A DNA stretch of 18,552 bases from positions 28,981 to 47,532 of the forward strand of contig DJFR01000141.1 in the NCBI GenBank assembly GCA_002432545.1, in the 5' to 3' direction. Origin of the DNA: Flammeovirgaceae bacterium UBA5867. GTDB taxonomy: Bacteria > Bacteroidota > Bacteroidia > Cytophagales > Cyclobacteriaceae. Position numbers and translations under genes: made by a program. Below the pieces are notes generated by a model, which did no database searches, was not told the origin of the DNA, and was given only the letters and a program-made list of their open reading frames with translations. Every line of letters starts with the position of its first letter. Within the stretch, counting starts at the first letter, position 1. Below, one piece after another: positions 7,639 through 16,378 of the stretch.

Positions 7639-10600
7639 ATGAAAGACCCCATCACCCTCGATAAATCAAATCCATTGCTGCCGGCAGAAGATTATGTAGC
7701 ACTTCGCAAGCAGGGATTCAAACACATCGAAAAAACCGGAAGTGACCACTGGACAGAGTATAATAATTCTGACCCGGGCATAACAATACTGGAAGCCGTA
7801 AGCTATGCTATAACAGACCTGGCGTATCGCACCGGTTTCGAAATAAAAGATTTGCTGGCACCGGAACAACTTACACCGGATACCTGGAAGCAAATCTTCT
7901 ATACCGCCCGACAGATTTTGCACAATAGTCCGCTGACATTAAATGATTATCGGAAAATAATCATTGACGTAAAAGGCGTTCGCAATGCATGGATCGAACC
8001 GAGTAAAAATTATGAAGTGCCGCTCTGGATCAACTACAATGTATACGAACGCAGGAGAGATAATGACTGTCAGTGTGACGATGCTGAAGATACCGGATGT
8101 TATGGAAAGCTGCAGCTCGACCCCGTAACAGCGGCTGAGGTTGATGCTGCGCAAGCTGAAGCAACGGCCAGGCTAGACGAAAAAATACTGGCTATTGATA
8201 CCAGAATCACCGAGCTGGATGCGAAGATCGCGGAACTTGATGCCAAAATTCCCAATACAGAAGATGAGCTCGAGAAAGATAAACTCATCAAACAACGCGA
8301 TAAACTTGTTAAGAAAAAGGAACGCAAAGCAGCCCTTAAAAAATCATACGAAGAGGAAAAGGCTATCATTCTGGCTATGCCATTTATACCCTCCAAGATC
8401 GTTGAGTTTGAAGGACTTTATAACGTAATGGTAGAGTATGAAGAAGATGTTATTCAGAATGAAGAACGCGATGAAATAAGACAACGTGTTGTTGAAAGAC
8501 TTACCGGTCATCGTAACCTTTGTGAAGACTTCCTGAGTGTGCAGGCTGTTGAGTATGAAGATTTCGGTATAGCAGGTTCTATTGCTTTGGAAGAATATGC
8601 CGATCCGGATATCGTACTGGCTGCTATATATTTTATCATCTATAAATATTTCACGCCTTCTGTACCGTTCTATACCATTCAGCAAATGCTGGACAAAGGC
8701 TATACCGTTGACGAAGTCTTTGAAGGTCCGGCACTGAAACATGGTTTTATTGAAGAATCCGAACTTGAGAAAACTGATCTGTACCGCGACATCCGTCTGT
8801 CAGACATCATCAACGAAATTGCAGATATACCGGGAGTAAAGGCGATCACCTATTTGCGTTTGCCTTTCCTGGGGTTTGATAACGACTCCGGTAAAAATTA
8901 CTTTAATGAATGGGTAACCTACCTGCAGGAGGAGAAGAAGATTGCACGTATACAGGCAGCGATGTCTACCATGATGTTCTGCAAACAGCGCGACTTCATC
9001 ACGTATAACCTGGGCTCACCCAGTGACCGGAACCCTGACCGGATGCTGAAGATGTTCAACGATCACAAAGTTCTCGAACGAAAGTATAAACTTGAAGGTG
9101 TGCAACGCGACTTACCGGTACCAACGGGAGAGTATATGGAGTTGGAAGATTACTTTCCCGTTACCGAGTCGCTGCCGATGTGCTACGGAGTAAGCGAACG
9201 TGCGGGCTTGCCAGCCGATGCAACCGACAAGCGAAAGATACAGGCTTTACAACTCAAGGGCTACCTGCTTTTCTTCGAGCAGTTGATGGCCGATTACCTG
9301 GTACAGCTTAATCATGTAAAGGATCTTTTTACATTCGATGATTCGGTTAACCGAACTTACTTTACCCGCGCGTTAACCGAGATCGATGACTTGCAAAAAT
9401 TGTTAATCGATCATCAAAGTCGTGGAGCGGATCATTGGGACCAGATACTCCACGACTTTACGCAAGTACTGGAGAACCTGGTTGAGACACCGAAGAAATT
9501 TCTGACTCGCAGAAATAAATTTCTGAATCACATGCTTGCGCGATTCAGCGAAGATCTCAGCGAATACGAAAGTATAACACGCTGGCTCACGCCTTATAAA
9601 ATTGAACAGCGACTCGCAGGAGACAAGGTACGGATACTTGCCAACGGAGAATACTATAAGATAAGTACCAACCGCGGCAAAGGATATAACTATGCGCATC
9701 CTGAAATTTGGGACACTGCAAATGTGTCCGGCACAGAACGAAGAGTAAGTCGCTTGCTTGGATTCAAGTGCGCAGACCGAAGAACATTATCCATTGACTT
9801 CCTCGTCATCGAGCCGGTAATGGTAACGGACCCGAAGACCAATACAACATCGCAGAAAACCAACAAGCTTGGAAAGCCGCTGAATGTTATAAAAATTATA
9901 GACCCGGAGACAAAAGAAATTTTGTTAACCAGTGTCGAGGTAATTGCAGGCTGCTGTACAGATCTGCTGGTAAATGAAATTCTTACTTATGCCGATGAGC
10001 GCAAGTACTTCAAGTTCCAGGACGATCTGAAACATCACACACGCAAATCGGCCGGCAAGGTAGGAACATTCTCGTTTGAACTTTGGGACAATACGGATGA
10101 AGAGCAGGCGGTAGTACTTGCTACCAGCAGTAAATATACTTCACGCCAGGACCGCGAGAAAGTATATAAGCGGTTACAGCACCTGATCGATCGTGTGAAT
10201 GATAACGAAGGTATACATCTGGTTGAGCATTTATTACTGCGCCCCAAGTTCGATGAAATACTGGATGAAGCGAATGACGCCATCGAAGTGAAATTACTGG
10301 ACGTATGCCTCGATACCTGCGATCTGGGAAAAGGTCTTGAAGAGACCGAGATACCAAACTACAGGAAAAAGATCAGGCGTATACCGGCACGCAAATGCTA
10401 TGATAAAATGCCCTGGGTACTGGAATACTTCCGGATGAATCCGACTACGAAGAAGTACGATCAATCTATACTCTTCCAGGAAGTATCACCCGATGAAGAC
10501 GAAGAGCCTGTTCCGCTGAAGTTCAGACGCTACGAGTCATTGGCGAAACGTGTTCGCGACCTGCAGGAGTATGGCTCTGAACGTATACAATACGAGCTCG

Positions 10601-11097
10601 TGTCAAATCAACAACAGGAGGATCCTGATAAACTGAGATATAGTTTCATCATTCATGGTGAGCATGAAGTTATACTGGCTCAAAGTCTTTTCATCTACAA
10701 AACGAAAGAAGAAGTTGAAGCAGAAATTAAAAACCTGATGCGCTTCTTCGCTTTTGAATTGGACATGTATTGCCAGGAAAATCCGTGCGATCACAATGAA
10801 GATCCGTATTCATTCCGGGCAACGGCAGTATTGCCATGCTGGCCAAAGCGTTTTCGCGATCCAACCTTCCGGGCACTGGTAGAAAAAACGATTCAGTCTG
10901 AAGCACCGGCTCATGTTCATATCAAAATCATCTGGATTGGTCCCAGCGATATGAAGCAGTTTGAAAATGTATACCAACAGTGGCTTCGCGAAATGGCGCT
11001 TACCGAGATGCCCTCGTACGAACATGTAAATCCACTGGTGGAAGCGATCAATACACTGAAACCCTGTGGCTGCTGTGAAGACGAATGCCACGAGTGA
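7639..11097 (+). CDS. Second large baseplate protein (Afp12-like) with coiled-coil insertion
   Basis: This protein has 1152 residues. The N-terminal segment containing DPGITILEAVSYAITDLAYR is the characteristic opening of Afp12-type baseplate wedge proteins, which sit beside the Afp11-like protein and fix the baseplate to the sheath. Other family-like stretches are IADIPGVKAITYLRLP, the LQLKGYLLFFEQLMADYL region and EGIHLVEHLLLRP near residue ~860. Residues ~164-244 form a strongly heptad-like, charged helix (LDEKILAIDTRITELDAKIA, then DELEKDKLIKQRDKLVKKKE), an apparent coiled-coil insertion. It immediately follows a Cys-rich patch (CQCDDAEDTGC, residues ~144-154). The protein ends in another Cys-rich cluster, CGCCEDECHE. 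The gene starts 28 bases after the preceding stop, behind a GGTATATATAG leader. Family assignment is from motifs plus gene order; the insertion is seen directly and its function is unknown. Confidence 0.87.
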   Translation: MKDPITLDKSNPLLPAEDYVALRKQGFKHIEKTGSDHWTEYNNSDPGITILEAVSYAITDLAYRTGFEIKDLLAPEQLTPDTWKQIFYTARQILHNSPLTLNDYRKIIIDVKGVRNAWIEPSKNYEVPLWINYNVYERRRDNDCQCDDAEDTGCYGKLQLDPVTAAEVDAAQAEATARLDEKILAIDTRITELDAKIAELDAKIPNTEDELEKDKLIKQRDKLVKKKERKAALKKSYEEEKAIILAMPFIPSKIVEFEGLYNVMVEYEEDVIQNEERDEIRQRVVERLTGHRNLCEDFLSVQAVEYEDFGIAGSIALEEYADPDIVLAAIYFIIYKYFTPSVPFYTIQQMLDKGYTVDEVFEGPALKHGFIEESELEKTDLYRDIRLSDIINEIADIPGVKAITYLRLPFLGFDNDSGKNYFNEWVTYLQEEKKIARIQAAMSTMMFCKQRDFITYNLGSPSDRNPDRMLKMFNDHKVLERKYKLEGVQRDLPVPTGEYMELEDYFPVTESLPMCYGVSERAGLPADATDKRKIQALQLKGYLLFFEQLMADYLVQLNHVKDLFTFDDSVNRTYFTRALTEIDDLQKLLIDHQSRGADHWDQILHDFTQVLENLVETPKKFLTRRNKFLNHMLARFSEDLSEYESITRWLTPYKIEQRLAGDKVRILANGEYYKISTNRGKGYNYAHPEIWDTANVSGTERRVSRLLGFKCADRRTLSIDFLVIEPVMVTDPKTNTTSQKTNKLGKPLNVIKIIDPETKEILLTSVEVIAGCCTDLLVNEILTYADERKYFKFQDDLKHHTRKSAGKVGTFSFELWDNTDEEQAVVLATSSKYTSRQDREKVYKRLQHLIDRVNDNEGIHLVEHLLLRPKFDEILDEANDAIEVKLLDVCLDTCDLGKGLEETEIPNYRKKIRRIPARKCYDKMPWVLEYFRMNPTTKKYDQSILFQEVSPDEDEEPVPLKFRRYESLAKRVRDLQEYGSERIQYELVSNQQQEDPDKLRYSFIIHGEHEVILAQSLFIYKTKEEVEAEIKNLMRFFAFELDMYCQENPCDHNEDPYSFRATAVLPCWPKRFRDPTFRALVEKTIQSEAPAHVHIKIIWIGPSDMKQFENVYQQWLREMALTEMPSYEHVNPLVEAINTLKPCGCCEDECHE

Positions 11098-11128
11098 TCA
11101 TGAAGATATAGGATGAGACTATAAAAGA

Positions 11129-12496
11129 ATGAAGCATCTGGTAAATCAATTACGCATTGAAATCCATTGCCCGAATGAAGATCAGGCGCTGCAACTGCGG
11201 CATAACTTTAGCCTGGCTTTGCAGCAACAGATTGAAGTCGTGATTGATCGCATTTGCTCACGGTATATACAGGAGGATGAATGGATTCGTGTTGATAAAC
11301 TGGAAATCGACCTGGGCACGTTCAGTTCCCATACATTTTATGAAACCTTCGCAGATATATTCTCCGGTAAATTTGAAGACGCACTTGTACAGAAATTAAC
11401 ATCCGTTTCATCGGAAGAACGGAAAGAATCTATACCTCGCTCACAAGCTGAGCTGCTGCGATACTTTCTGCTCTCCGGTACAGTGCCGTGGTGGGCCGAT
11501 GAACAGGCATTGGACATTAATGTCATTGCGTCTGAGCAATTACAAATGCACGTGGAAAGCTTTCGATCCTTTCTTCAACGAAACAGGTCGAATGAAAATA
11601 TGTGGCGCAGAATTGTATTGCAGTTGAACCGCGACATCCGGAATAAAATCATATCCATTTTCCCGCTGTACATCGAAATTGTACGGATGTATAAATCATG
11701 GATTGAAACGATTCTTAAAAAAGAGAATATAACATTACGGGATACCGGAGTAACAGACGCCATACTTACGGATATAGTATTGGAACACGCTTCCGCATTG
11801 TCGGGTATAACCAATACAAAATCGCTTCAACCGGTATTTGAAAATTCTATTTCGCAGATATTTTCAACTATACCGGAGGCAGCGGCAGCGAATGTCAAAG
11901 ACGCATGGAACGAAATTAAAGAACAAGACACAAAGTCGCTGACCGCAGCGGAAGGGATAGAAGAAAGTACAGCTCCAGCAGATACAACGCCAGCCGGAGA
12001 AAAGTATATTTCCAACTTTTCGGGTGCTGTATTACTGGCGCAGTTTCTCCGACCGTTCTTTCAAAAACTTAATTTACTGAACGGTATAGCGTGGAAGAAT
12101 AAAGCAGCACAATATAAAGGCGTGCAACTGGTACGATTCCTTTGCACCGGTGAACAGAAAACTCCGGAATACAGTCTTGTACTGGAAAAATTATTGTGCG
12201 GTATACCGATAGAAGAACCTGTGCCCGTTGACACCTTACTACAACAGGAAGAACGTGATGAAGCATCAACTTTGTTGAACGCTGTCATTGAACACTGGCA
12301 GGCCCTTCGGAATACTTCTGTAGACGGTTTGCGAAATAGTTTCCTGATGCGTGACGGAAGCATATCACGCAACCATGAACACTGGCTGTTGCAGGTAGAA
12401 CGAAAAACGATGGATGTCTTACTGGAGAAACTTCCGTGGGGATATTCTACAATAACATTGCCCTGGAATAATTACCTGATCTATGTTGAATGGTAA
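11129..12496 (+). CDS. Short contractile-injection-system tape-measure-type protein (Afp14-like)
   Basis: This 455-residue protein has both conserved ends of the CIS tape-measure family. The N-terminus is MKHLVNQLRIEIHCPNEDQA followed by a helical region with IRVDKLEIDLG. A YFLLSGTVPWWAD motif (W121-W122) marks the next conserved block. The C-terminus has HEHWLLQVERKTMDVLLEKL, then PWG and the final YVEW. In phage tails and Afp the tape measure sets tube length. Afp14 is about 2,100 residues, so this protein is short for that role; most of the usual long helical middle is absent. It could be a minimal tape measure or a chaperone-like relative keeping only the family ends. It follows the Afp12-like gene by 31 bases and overlaps or nearly abuts the ATPase gene, the usual order (Afp14-Afp15). 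No stop or frameshift suggests an internal deletion of this copy. Confidence 0.82.
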   Translation: MKHLVNQLRIEIHCPNEDQALQLRHNFSLALQQQIEVVIDRICSRYIQEDEWIRVDKLEIDLGTFSSHTFYETFADIFSGKFEDALVQKLTSVSSEERKESIPRSQAELLRYFLLSGTVPWWADEQALDINVIASEQLQMHVESFRSFLQRNRSNENMWRRIVLQLNRDIRNKIISIFPLYIEIVRMYKSWIETILKKENITLRDTGVTDAILTDIVLEHASALSGITNTKSLQPVFENSISQIFSTIPEAAAANVKDAWNEIKEQDTKSLTAAEGIEESTAPADTTPAGEKYISNFSGAVLLAQFLRPFFQKLNLLNGIAWKNKAAQYKGVQLVRFLCTGEQKTPEYSLVLEKLLCGIPIEEPVPVDTLLQQEERDEASTLLNAVIEHWQALRNTSVDGLRNSFLMRDGSISRNHEHWLLQVERKTMDVLLEKLPWGYSTITLPWNNYLIYVEW

Positions 12497-13985
12497 ACAC
12501 AATAGTATGGGACAAGATCTTATCCTGTCGGAAGCCGGCATGACGGGTTCGCCATTGGATCGCAATGCAGAAACGCTGGCGCGTGAAATTGCGTGGTTCG
12601 CCCGCGTGGTCAATGAACGGTTACAGGACTATTTCCCCAAGGAGAAACTCGAAATTCAGCAGGAGAAGGAACATAGCTGGATCGACAAGATATTAAACCG
12701 AAGCACAGCTGCGAAAGAGTCCGCATCAGGCAACGCCACAACGGTAGGGCTGGGCGAAAGTATACCTATACCAGACCTTTCGCAGGATAATTCCGTATAT
12801 GCTGAATTTGTTAATTACTATAAACTAAGTGCGGATGAACGCCTCGTGTTGATCCTCGCGATCATTCCGCATGTACAGCCTCACTTGCTCGATGTATTCT
12901 TTTCCATTAACAAACCATTGGGCCGGGGCTATACTGAGTTTGGTGGTGTGAAGGGCAATCGGCATGGTGGCTTTATTCCTACCATCGAGACAGCATTATT
13001 CCTGTTGGCAGGCAATGACCTGAGTTACCGTTTCCGGGTATATAGATTATTTGAACCCGACCATATATTCTCTGCACACAACATCATTCATCTTGAACTG
13101 GGTGCCGGTGGTGAACCGTTCTATAGCAGTTCCATTCTTATATCGGAAGAGTATGTTGATTTCTTCACAACCGGTAATATTCGCAAGCCAACGTTTAGTA
13201 TGGAGTTTCCGGCCAAGCGGCTCACAACCAAAATGGAATGGAGTGATCTTGTTGTCGATGAATTTACAGCACAACAGCTTGATGAACTTCGTGTGTGGCT
13301 GAAACATGGCAGAACATTGTATGAAGAGTGGGGGATGGATAAAAAGATCAAGCCCGGTTATAAAGCTTTATTTCACGGTCCACCGGGTACAGGCAAAACA
13401 TTGACAGCGGCATTGCTTGGTAAACTATATAACCTCGATGTATACCGCGTGGACCTGTCGATGGTTATTTCGAAATATATAGGGGAGACCGAAAAGAACC
13501 TGGAGAAAGTATTTCGTAAAGCGGAGAACAAAAACTGGATCCTCTTCTTTGACGAAGCAGATGCCTTGTTTGGAAAACGCACGGGTATATCAGATGCACA
13601 TGACAAATATGCCAACCAGGAGATCGCCTATTTACTGCAAAGACTAGAAGACTATCCCGGGCTGGTTATACTTGCTTCGAACATGCGCAATAATGTGGAT
13701 GAAGCTTTTACCCGGAGACTGCAATCTATTATATATTTTCAAAAGCCACAGCCTCGCGAGCGACTTCGCCTCTGGAACGGTGCATTCAGCAATGTATGTC
13801 AGCCACCATCCAGCAGTGATATGGAACGTATCGCACAGCAATATGAACTCGCGGGTGGTTCAATTATAAACGTTGTCCAATTCGCCTCATTACTGGCATT
13901 GAATCGAAATGATAAAGTAGTAACGGTTGACGACCTCTTACAGGGTATCCGCAAGGAGTTTAAGAAAGAAGGGAAGACGATGTAG
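12483..13985 (+). CDS. AAA+ ATPase of the injection system (Afp15-like)
   Basis: This is a 500-residue protein if started at 12483. An alternative ATG at 12507 (residue 9) avoids the 14-base overlap with the tape-measure gene and is equally plausible; neither has a Shine-Dalgarno. The N-terminal ~270 residues are a family-specific domain. The C-terminal half is a single classical AAA+ module: Walker A GPPGTGKT at residues 299-306, a pore-region stretch SKYIGETEKNLEKVF, Walker B FFDEAD at 355-360, the FGKRTG loop, sensor ILASN, and an arginine-finger segment AFTRRLQSI (R411/R412). The single AAA domain, together with the operon position, fits Afp15/PVC15, which is required for particle assembly. 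It does not fit ClpV, the double-AAA sheath unfoldase of type VI secretion. The cargo genes begin 21 bases downstream, which suggests co-transcription of machine and payload. Confidence 0.93.
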   Translation: MLNGKHNSMGQDLILSEAGMTGSPLDRNAETLAREIAWFARVVNERLQDYFPKEKLEIQQEKEHSWIDKILNRSTAAKESASGNATTVGLGESIPIPDLSQDNSVYAEFVNYYKLSADERLVLILAIIPHVQPHLLDVFFSINKPLGRGYTEFGGVKGNRHGGFIPTIETALFLLAGNDLSYRFRVYRLFEPDHIFSAHNIIHLELGAGGEPFYSSSILISEEYVDFFTTGNIRKPTFSMEFPAKRLTTKMEWSDLVVDEFTAQQLDELRVWLKHGRTLYEEWGMDKKIKPGYKALFHGPPGTGKTLTAALLGKLYNLDVYRVDLSMVISKYIGETEKNLEKVFRKAENKNWILFFDEADALFGKRTGISDAHDKYANQEIAYLLQRLEDYPGLVILASNMRNNVDEAFTRRLQSIIYFQKPQPRERLRLWNGAFSNVCQPPSSSDMERIAQQYELAGGSIINVVQFASLLALNRNDKVVTVDDLLQGIRKEFKKEGKTM

Positions 13986-14006
13986 TAATATTTAAATATA
14001 GTATAT

Positions 14007-15119
14007 ATGGAAGCAAAGCTTTCAAAAACTAATAACAATACGCGTAACGCCTCAGCTGCTGCAAACATTCAATGCAAACTGACGGTCGGTTCAGTTAATG
14101 ATCCGATGGAAGCACAAGCCGATGCCGTTGCAGACCAGGTAATGCGCATGCCGGAGCATGGACTGATTCAACGTAAATGCTCCAAGTGCGAAGAAGAAGA
14201 GAAAGCGCAACGCAAACCGTTAACATCATTCATACAAAAGAAAGAAGCATCCGGAAATACAACGATAGCATCCGATGCTGTGTCCAATAAAATTCAGGCT
14301 ACAAAAGGGAACGGAGCAGCCCTTGATTCATCTACCAAAACTTTTATGGAGAGTCGGTTTGGAACAGATTTTTCCAGGGTGAACATCCATACCGATAGCC
14401 ATGCCGTTGCGTTATCATCCGAACTGAATGCCCAGGCCTTTACCGTTGGTAATGATGTATATTTTAATTCAGGAAAATATAGTCCGGAGTCTTCCGAAGG
14501 AAAACATCTGCTGGCACATGAGCTTACGCACACTCTTCAGCAAGACAAGACACAAGGTATACAGAGAAGTTGTACGGATGGACAATGTGATACTTGCGCG
14601 GGAGGAAGAAGAACACTTTGGTTCACGGTATTTTTCCGCACCAGAGCAACACGCGCTACGATGACTGCGCTCCGGACAAGAATAAATGAAGCAAAACGAA
14701 TTCTCAGCAATTGTTGTATCCGTGCATTGTTTGAATTTGACTGGAGGTTGCTTCCGGGAGGTACAACATTTGATTGGGGGAATGATCCTACGGGTTCCAA
14801 CTACAGCGATGAGGCAGAGAATTTAGGTGAGGGAACAACGTTCAACAGCGCCAGGGGCATTCCGATTGTTGTGGCTGACACCGTTCCCAATACCGGTGGG
14901 GGTGTAACCGTTACACCCCGAACAGATGCAAATTATACAGGCGTTCCATATATAGCTATATCTGTTACGCACGGAAGGATTCGTGCGATAGCACATGAAG
15001 GGGGCCATGTTGGCGGTATCCTTGCTCATACAGCGATCAGTGGCGTTATGGACAATGGCATTGGGGGCACAGCCGTCTCAGAAGAATATTGCAATGCGAT
15101 GAGGGCTCTGGCAGTATAA
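14007..15119 (+). CDS. eCIS-core (DUF4157) cargo protein with C-terminal HExxH metallopeptidase-like domain
   Basis: This protein has 370 residues. The N-terminal leader (residues ~21-80) contains CKLTVG (C23), the acidic DPMEAQADAVADQVMRMPE helix, a C58-x2-C61 pair followed by EEEE, and QRKPLTSFIQKKE. The eCIS-core/DUF4157 domain spans ~108-180 (SSTKTFMESRFGTDFSRVNI ... QAFTVGNDVYF) and ends with HELTH at 171-175. After an IQR motif (185-187) and Cys-rich SCTDGQCDTC, a unique domain carries a second metal-type motif, HEGGH at 330-334, with H341 and a Met-turn-like GVMDNG (M348). Spacing to H341 is one residue longer than the metzincin HExxHxxGxxH consensus. DUF4157 proteins are established companions of eCIS loci and often carry toxin domains, so an injected protease is the likeliest role. 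Its substrate is unknown. There is no signal peptide. Confidence 0.85.
   Translation: MEAKLSKTNNNTRNASAAANIQCKLTVGSVNDPMEAQADAVADQVMRMPEHGLIQRKCSKCEEEEKAQRKPLTSFIQKKEASGNTTIASDAVSNKIQATKGNGAALDSSTKTFMESRFGTDFSRVNIHTDSHAVALSSELNAQAFTVGNDVYFNSGKYSPESSEGKHLLAHELTHTLQQDKTQGIQRSCTDGQCDTCAGGRRTLWFTVFFRTRATRATMTALRTRINEAKRILSNCCIRALFEFDWRLLPGGTTFDWGNDPTGSNYSDEAENLGEGTTFNSARGIPIVVADTVPNTGGGVTVTPRTDANYTGVPYIAISVTHGRIRAIAHEGGHVGGILAHTAISGVMDNGIGGTAVSEEYCNAMRALAV
14070..14532 (+). repeat. Direct repeat copy 1: leader plus eCIS-core coding module
   Basis: Encodes CKLTVG through HELTH of the first cargo gene. It is collinear with 16476-16937, with mostly third-position differences. The upstream and downstream sequences of the two genes differ, so the repeat is a mobile N-terminal module rather than a whole-gene copy. 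Confidence 0.7.
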
Positions 15120-15128
15120 AACTCAGTT

Positions 15129-16352
15129 ATGCAGGAAAAGTTCTTACAAAATATATCGCCCGGACAAGAACCTGCCTCCAATACTTCAGGAGACGTTACG
15201 GAATCAATTCGCAATTCACAGATATATCTTCCCCGCACGAGTGTGCAGGGCAGTGTGTTATCAGAAAACGAAAATAAATCTGGTGAAGTCACAAAATTAC
15301 AGCGAAGCCAACTGGCGTCATTCATCCAAAGAAAAAAAAATGATTCATCCGGTATATATAATACACACGGTATTATTCAGCGTCAGCCTGCCCCCGTACC
15401 GATACCGCCCCTGAGAACGGTAACACCCGTGATTACACAGCGGTACAGACCAACAGGAAGTATAACCAGGCAAGAATTTGATCGCTACGTTAAAACTAAT
15501 TTTGGTGTTGCTGATGTACATACCGGCACACAACAAGAGCAGGAACAGCGCAGCACGCGGCTAAATATACCCACCGTAACTATTCCTAACTGGCAACGAT
15601 GGGACCCCGGCACAGCTTCGGATGATTATACCAGTATTATCAATGGGATTGAAAATATGGCTGATGCACTTGGCGCTATTCCAACCATCAGGACCATTAC
15701 TTTTTTTAAAGTATTTTATAATCCGGATGCCGCAGGCACAGGCATTCCGGATACATCTATAGGAGCTACCTTTGGAGCGGGGAGTCTCACGATCTTCGAA
15801 GCCTTCAGTGGCTCAACGTATCCTGCTATAGGTATAAATACAGCAAGTGGAGCTCCTACAGCGCCGGCCAACCGCGAGCGGGATATAGCGCATACCATTA
15901 CACACGAATTAGGACACGGTGTTGCAGAAGCAGCAATGGCTTCACAGAATAATCAGACCTTTGTAGAATTCAGAGCCGCTGTCGGGTGGATCGGCACTCC
16001 GGAAGTGCTATACGATATAGGACAGCCAACCGTAAGAGCTGCTATCGCGACTCAAACACAACCACCGTCTCAGCACCGGATAACGCCTGCTCGCTGGTAT
16101 GACAATACCGTGAGCGAACAACCTATGTCGCGATACGCGATTGATGGAGGACCGAGCGAGGACTTTGCTGAATCTATAGCCGCCTATATCAACAATCCGT
16201 CTGTGTTACAGCAGCGTTCCCCCGCAAGATATACCTTCATCCGGAACAATATAAATACATGGCGTACACGCATGCGTGCAACAATGCCGGCACGTGTTCG
16301 TCCACCGGTTGGAGACTTTCCTATACCGGAAGGAGATCGCAGCATGGCATAA
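15129..16352 (+). CDS. Putative gluzincin-like metallopeptidase cargo lacking the eCIS core
   Basis: This protein has 407 residues and starts 9 bases after the previous stop. Unlike its neighbours it has no DUF4157 core. Its N-terminal ~90 residues are low-complexity but retain LQRS (57-60), QLASFIQRKK (61-70) and IIQRQ (82-86), matching the leader motifs of the flanking genes. A Pro-rich linker follows. The catalytic-type motif is HELGH at 259-263 within IAHTITHELGHGVAEA. About 85 residues later EDFAES (344-349) offers E348 as a candidate third zinc ligand, an arrangement like gluzincins such as the anthrax lethal factor group. The end (RYTFIRNNINTWRTRM) is helical and basic. An A9 run at 15332-15340 lies at the leader/linker junction: one extra A would create a stop immediately. 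Function is inferred from the motifs and its location among cargo genes; the substrate cannot be inferred. Confidence 0.78.
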   Translation: MQEKFLQNISPGQEPASNTSGDVTESIRNSQIYLPRTSVQGSVLSENENKSGEVTKLQRSQLASFIQRKKNDSSGIYNTHGIIQRQPAPVPIPPLRTVTPVITQRYRPTGSITRQEFDRYVKTNFGVADVHTGTQQEQEQRSTRLNIPTVTIPNWQRWDPGTASDDYTSIINGIENMADALGAIPTIRTITFFKVFYNPDAAGTGIPDTSIGATFGAGSLTIFEAFSGSTYPAIGINTASGAPTAPANRERDIAHTITHELGHGVAEAAMASQNNQTFVEFRAAVGWIGTPEVLYDIGQPTVRAAIATQTQPPSQHRITPARWYDNTVSEQPMSRYAIDGGPSEDFAESIAAYINNPSVLQQRSPARYTFIRNNINTWRTRMRATMPARVRPPVGDFPIPEGDRSMA

Positions 16353-16361
16353 AGAATACAG

Positions 16362-16378
16362 CTATAGATTATGAAGAA
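16362..16378 (+). repeat. Leader/start repeat, copy 1 (CTATAGATTATGAAGAA)
   Basis: A 17-base sequence spanning the start codon of the 16371 gene, identical to 18290-18306 at the start of the next cargo gene. It contains the TATA motif that recurs upstream of most starts here. It is either part of a recent duplication or a conserved translation-start context. Confidence 0.6.

Noticed and set aside
12483..12506. Frameshift or fusion between the tape-measure and ATPase genes
   Set aside because: The overlap is only 14 bases (or absent if the ATPase starts at 12507) and the tape-measure protein ends at its normal conserved YVEW terminus.
693..13985. Type VI secretion system (VgrG, PAAR, gp25, AAA ATPase)
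   Set aside because: The ATPase has one AAA module rather than the ClpV double module, no TssJLM membrane-complex gene is present, and the Afp11/Afp12/Afp14-like proteins and DUF4157 cargo fit an extracellular system.
1..13985. Ordinary contractile-tailed prophage
   Set aside because: No capsid, terminase, portal, integrase or lysis genes; the gene order and the AAA+ ATPase match eCIS loci instead.
14517..14531. The HELTH in the eCIS core as proof of a toxic protease
   Set aside because: HELTH is a constant part of the DUF4157/eCIS-core module and its catalytic activity is not evident from sequence; the toxin role, if any, more likely lies in the variable C-terminal domains.
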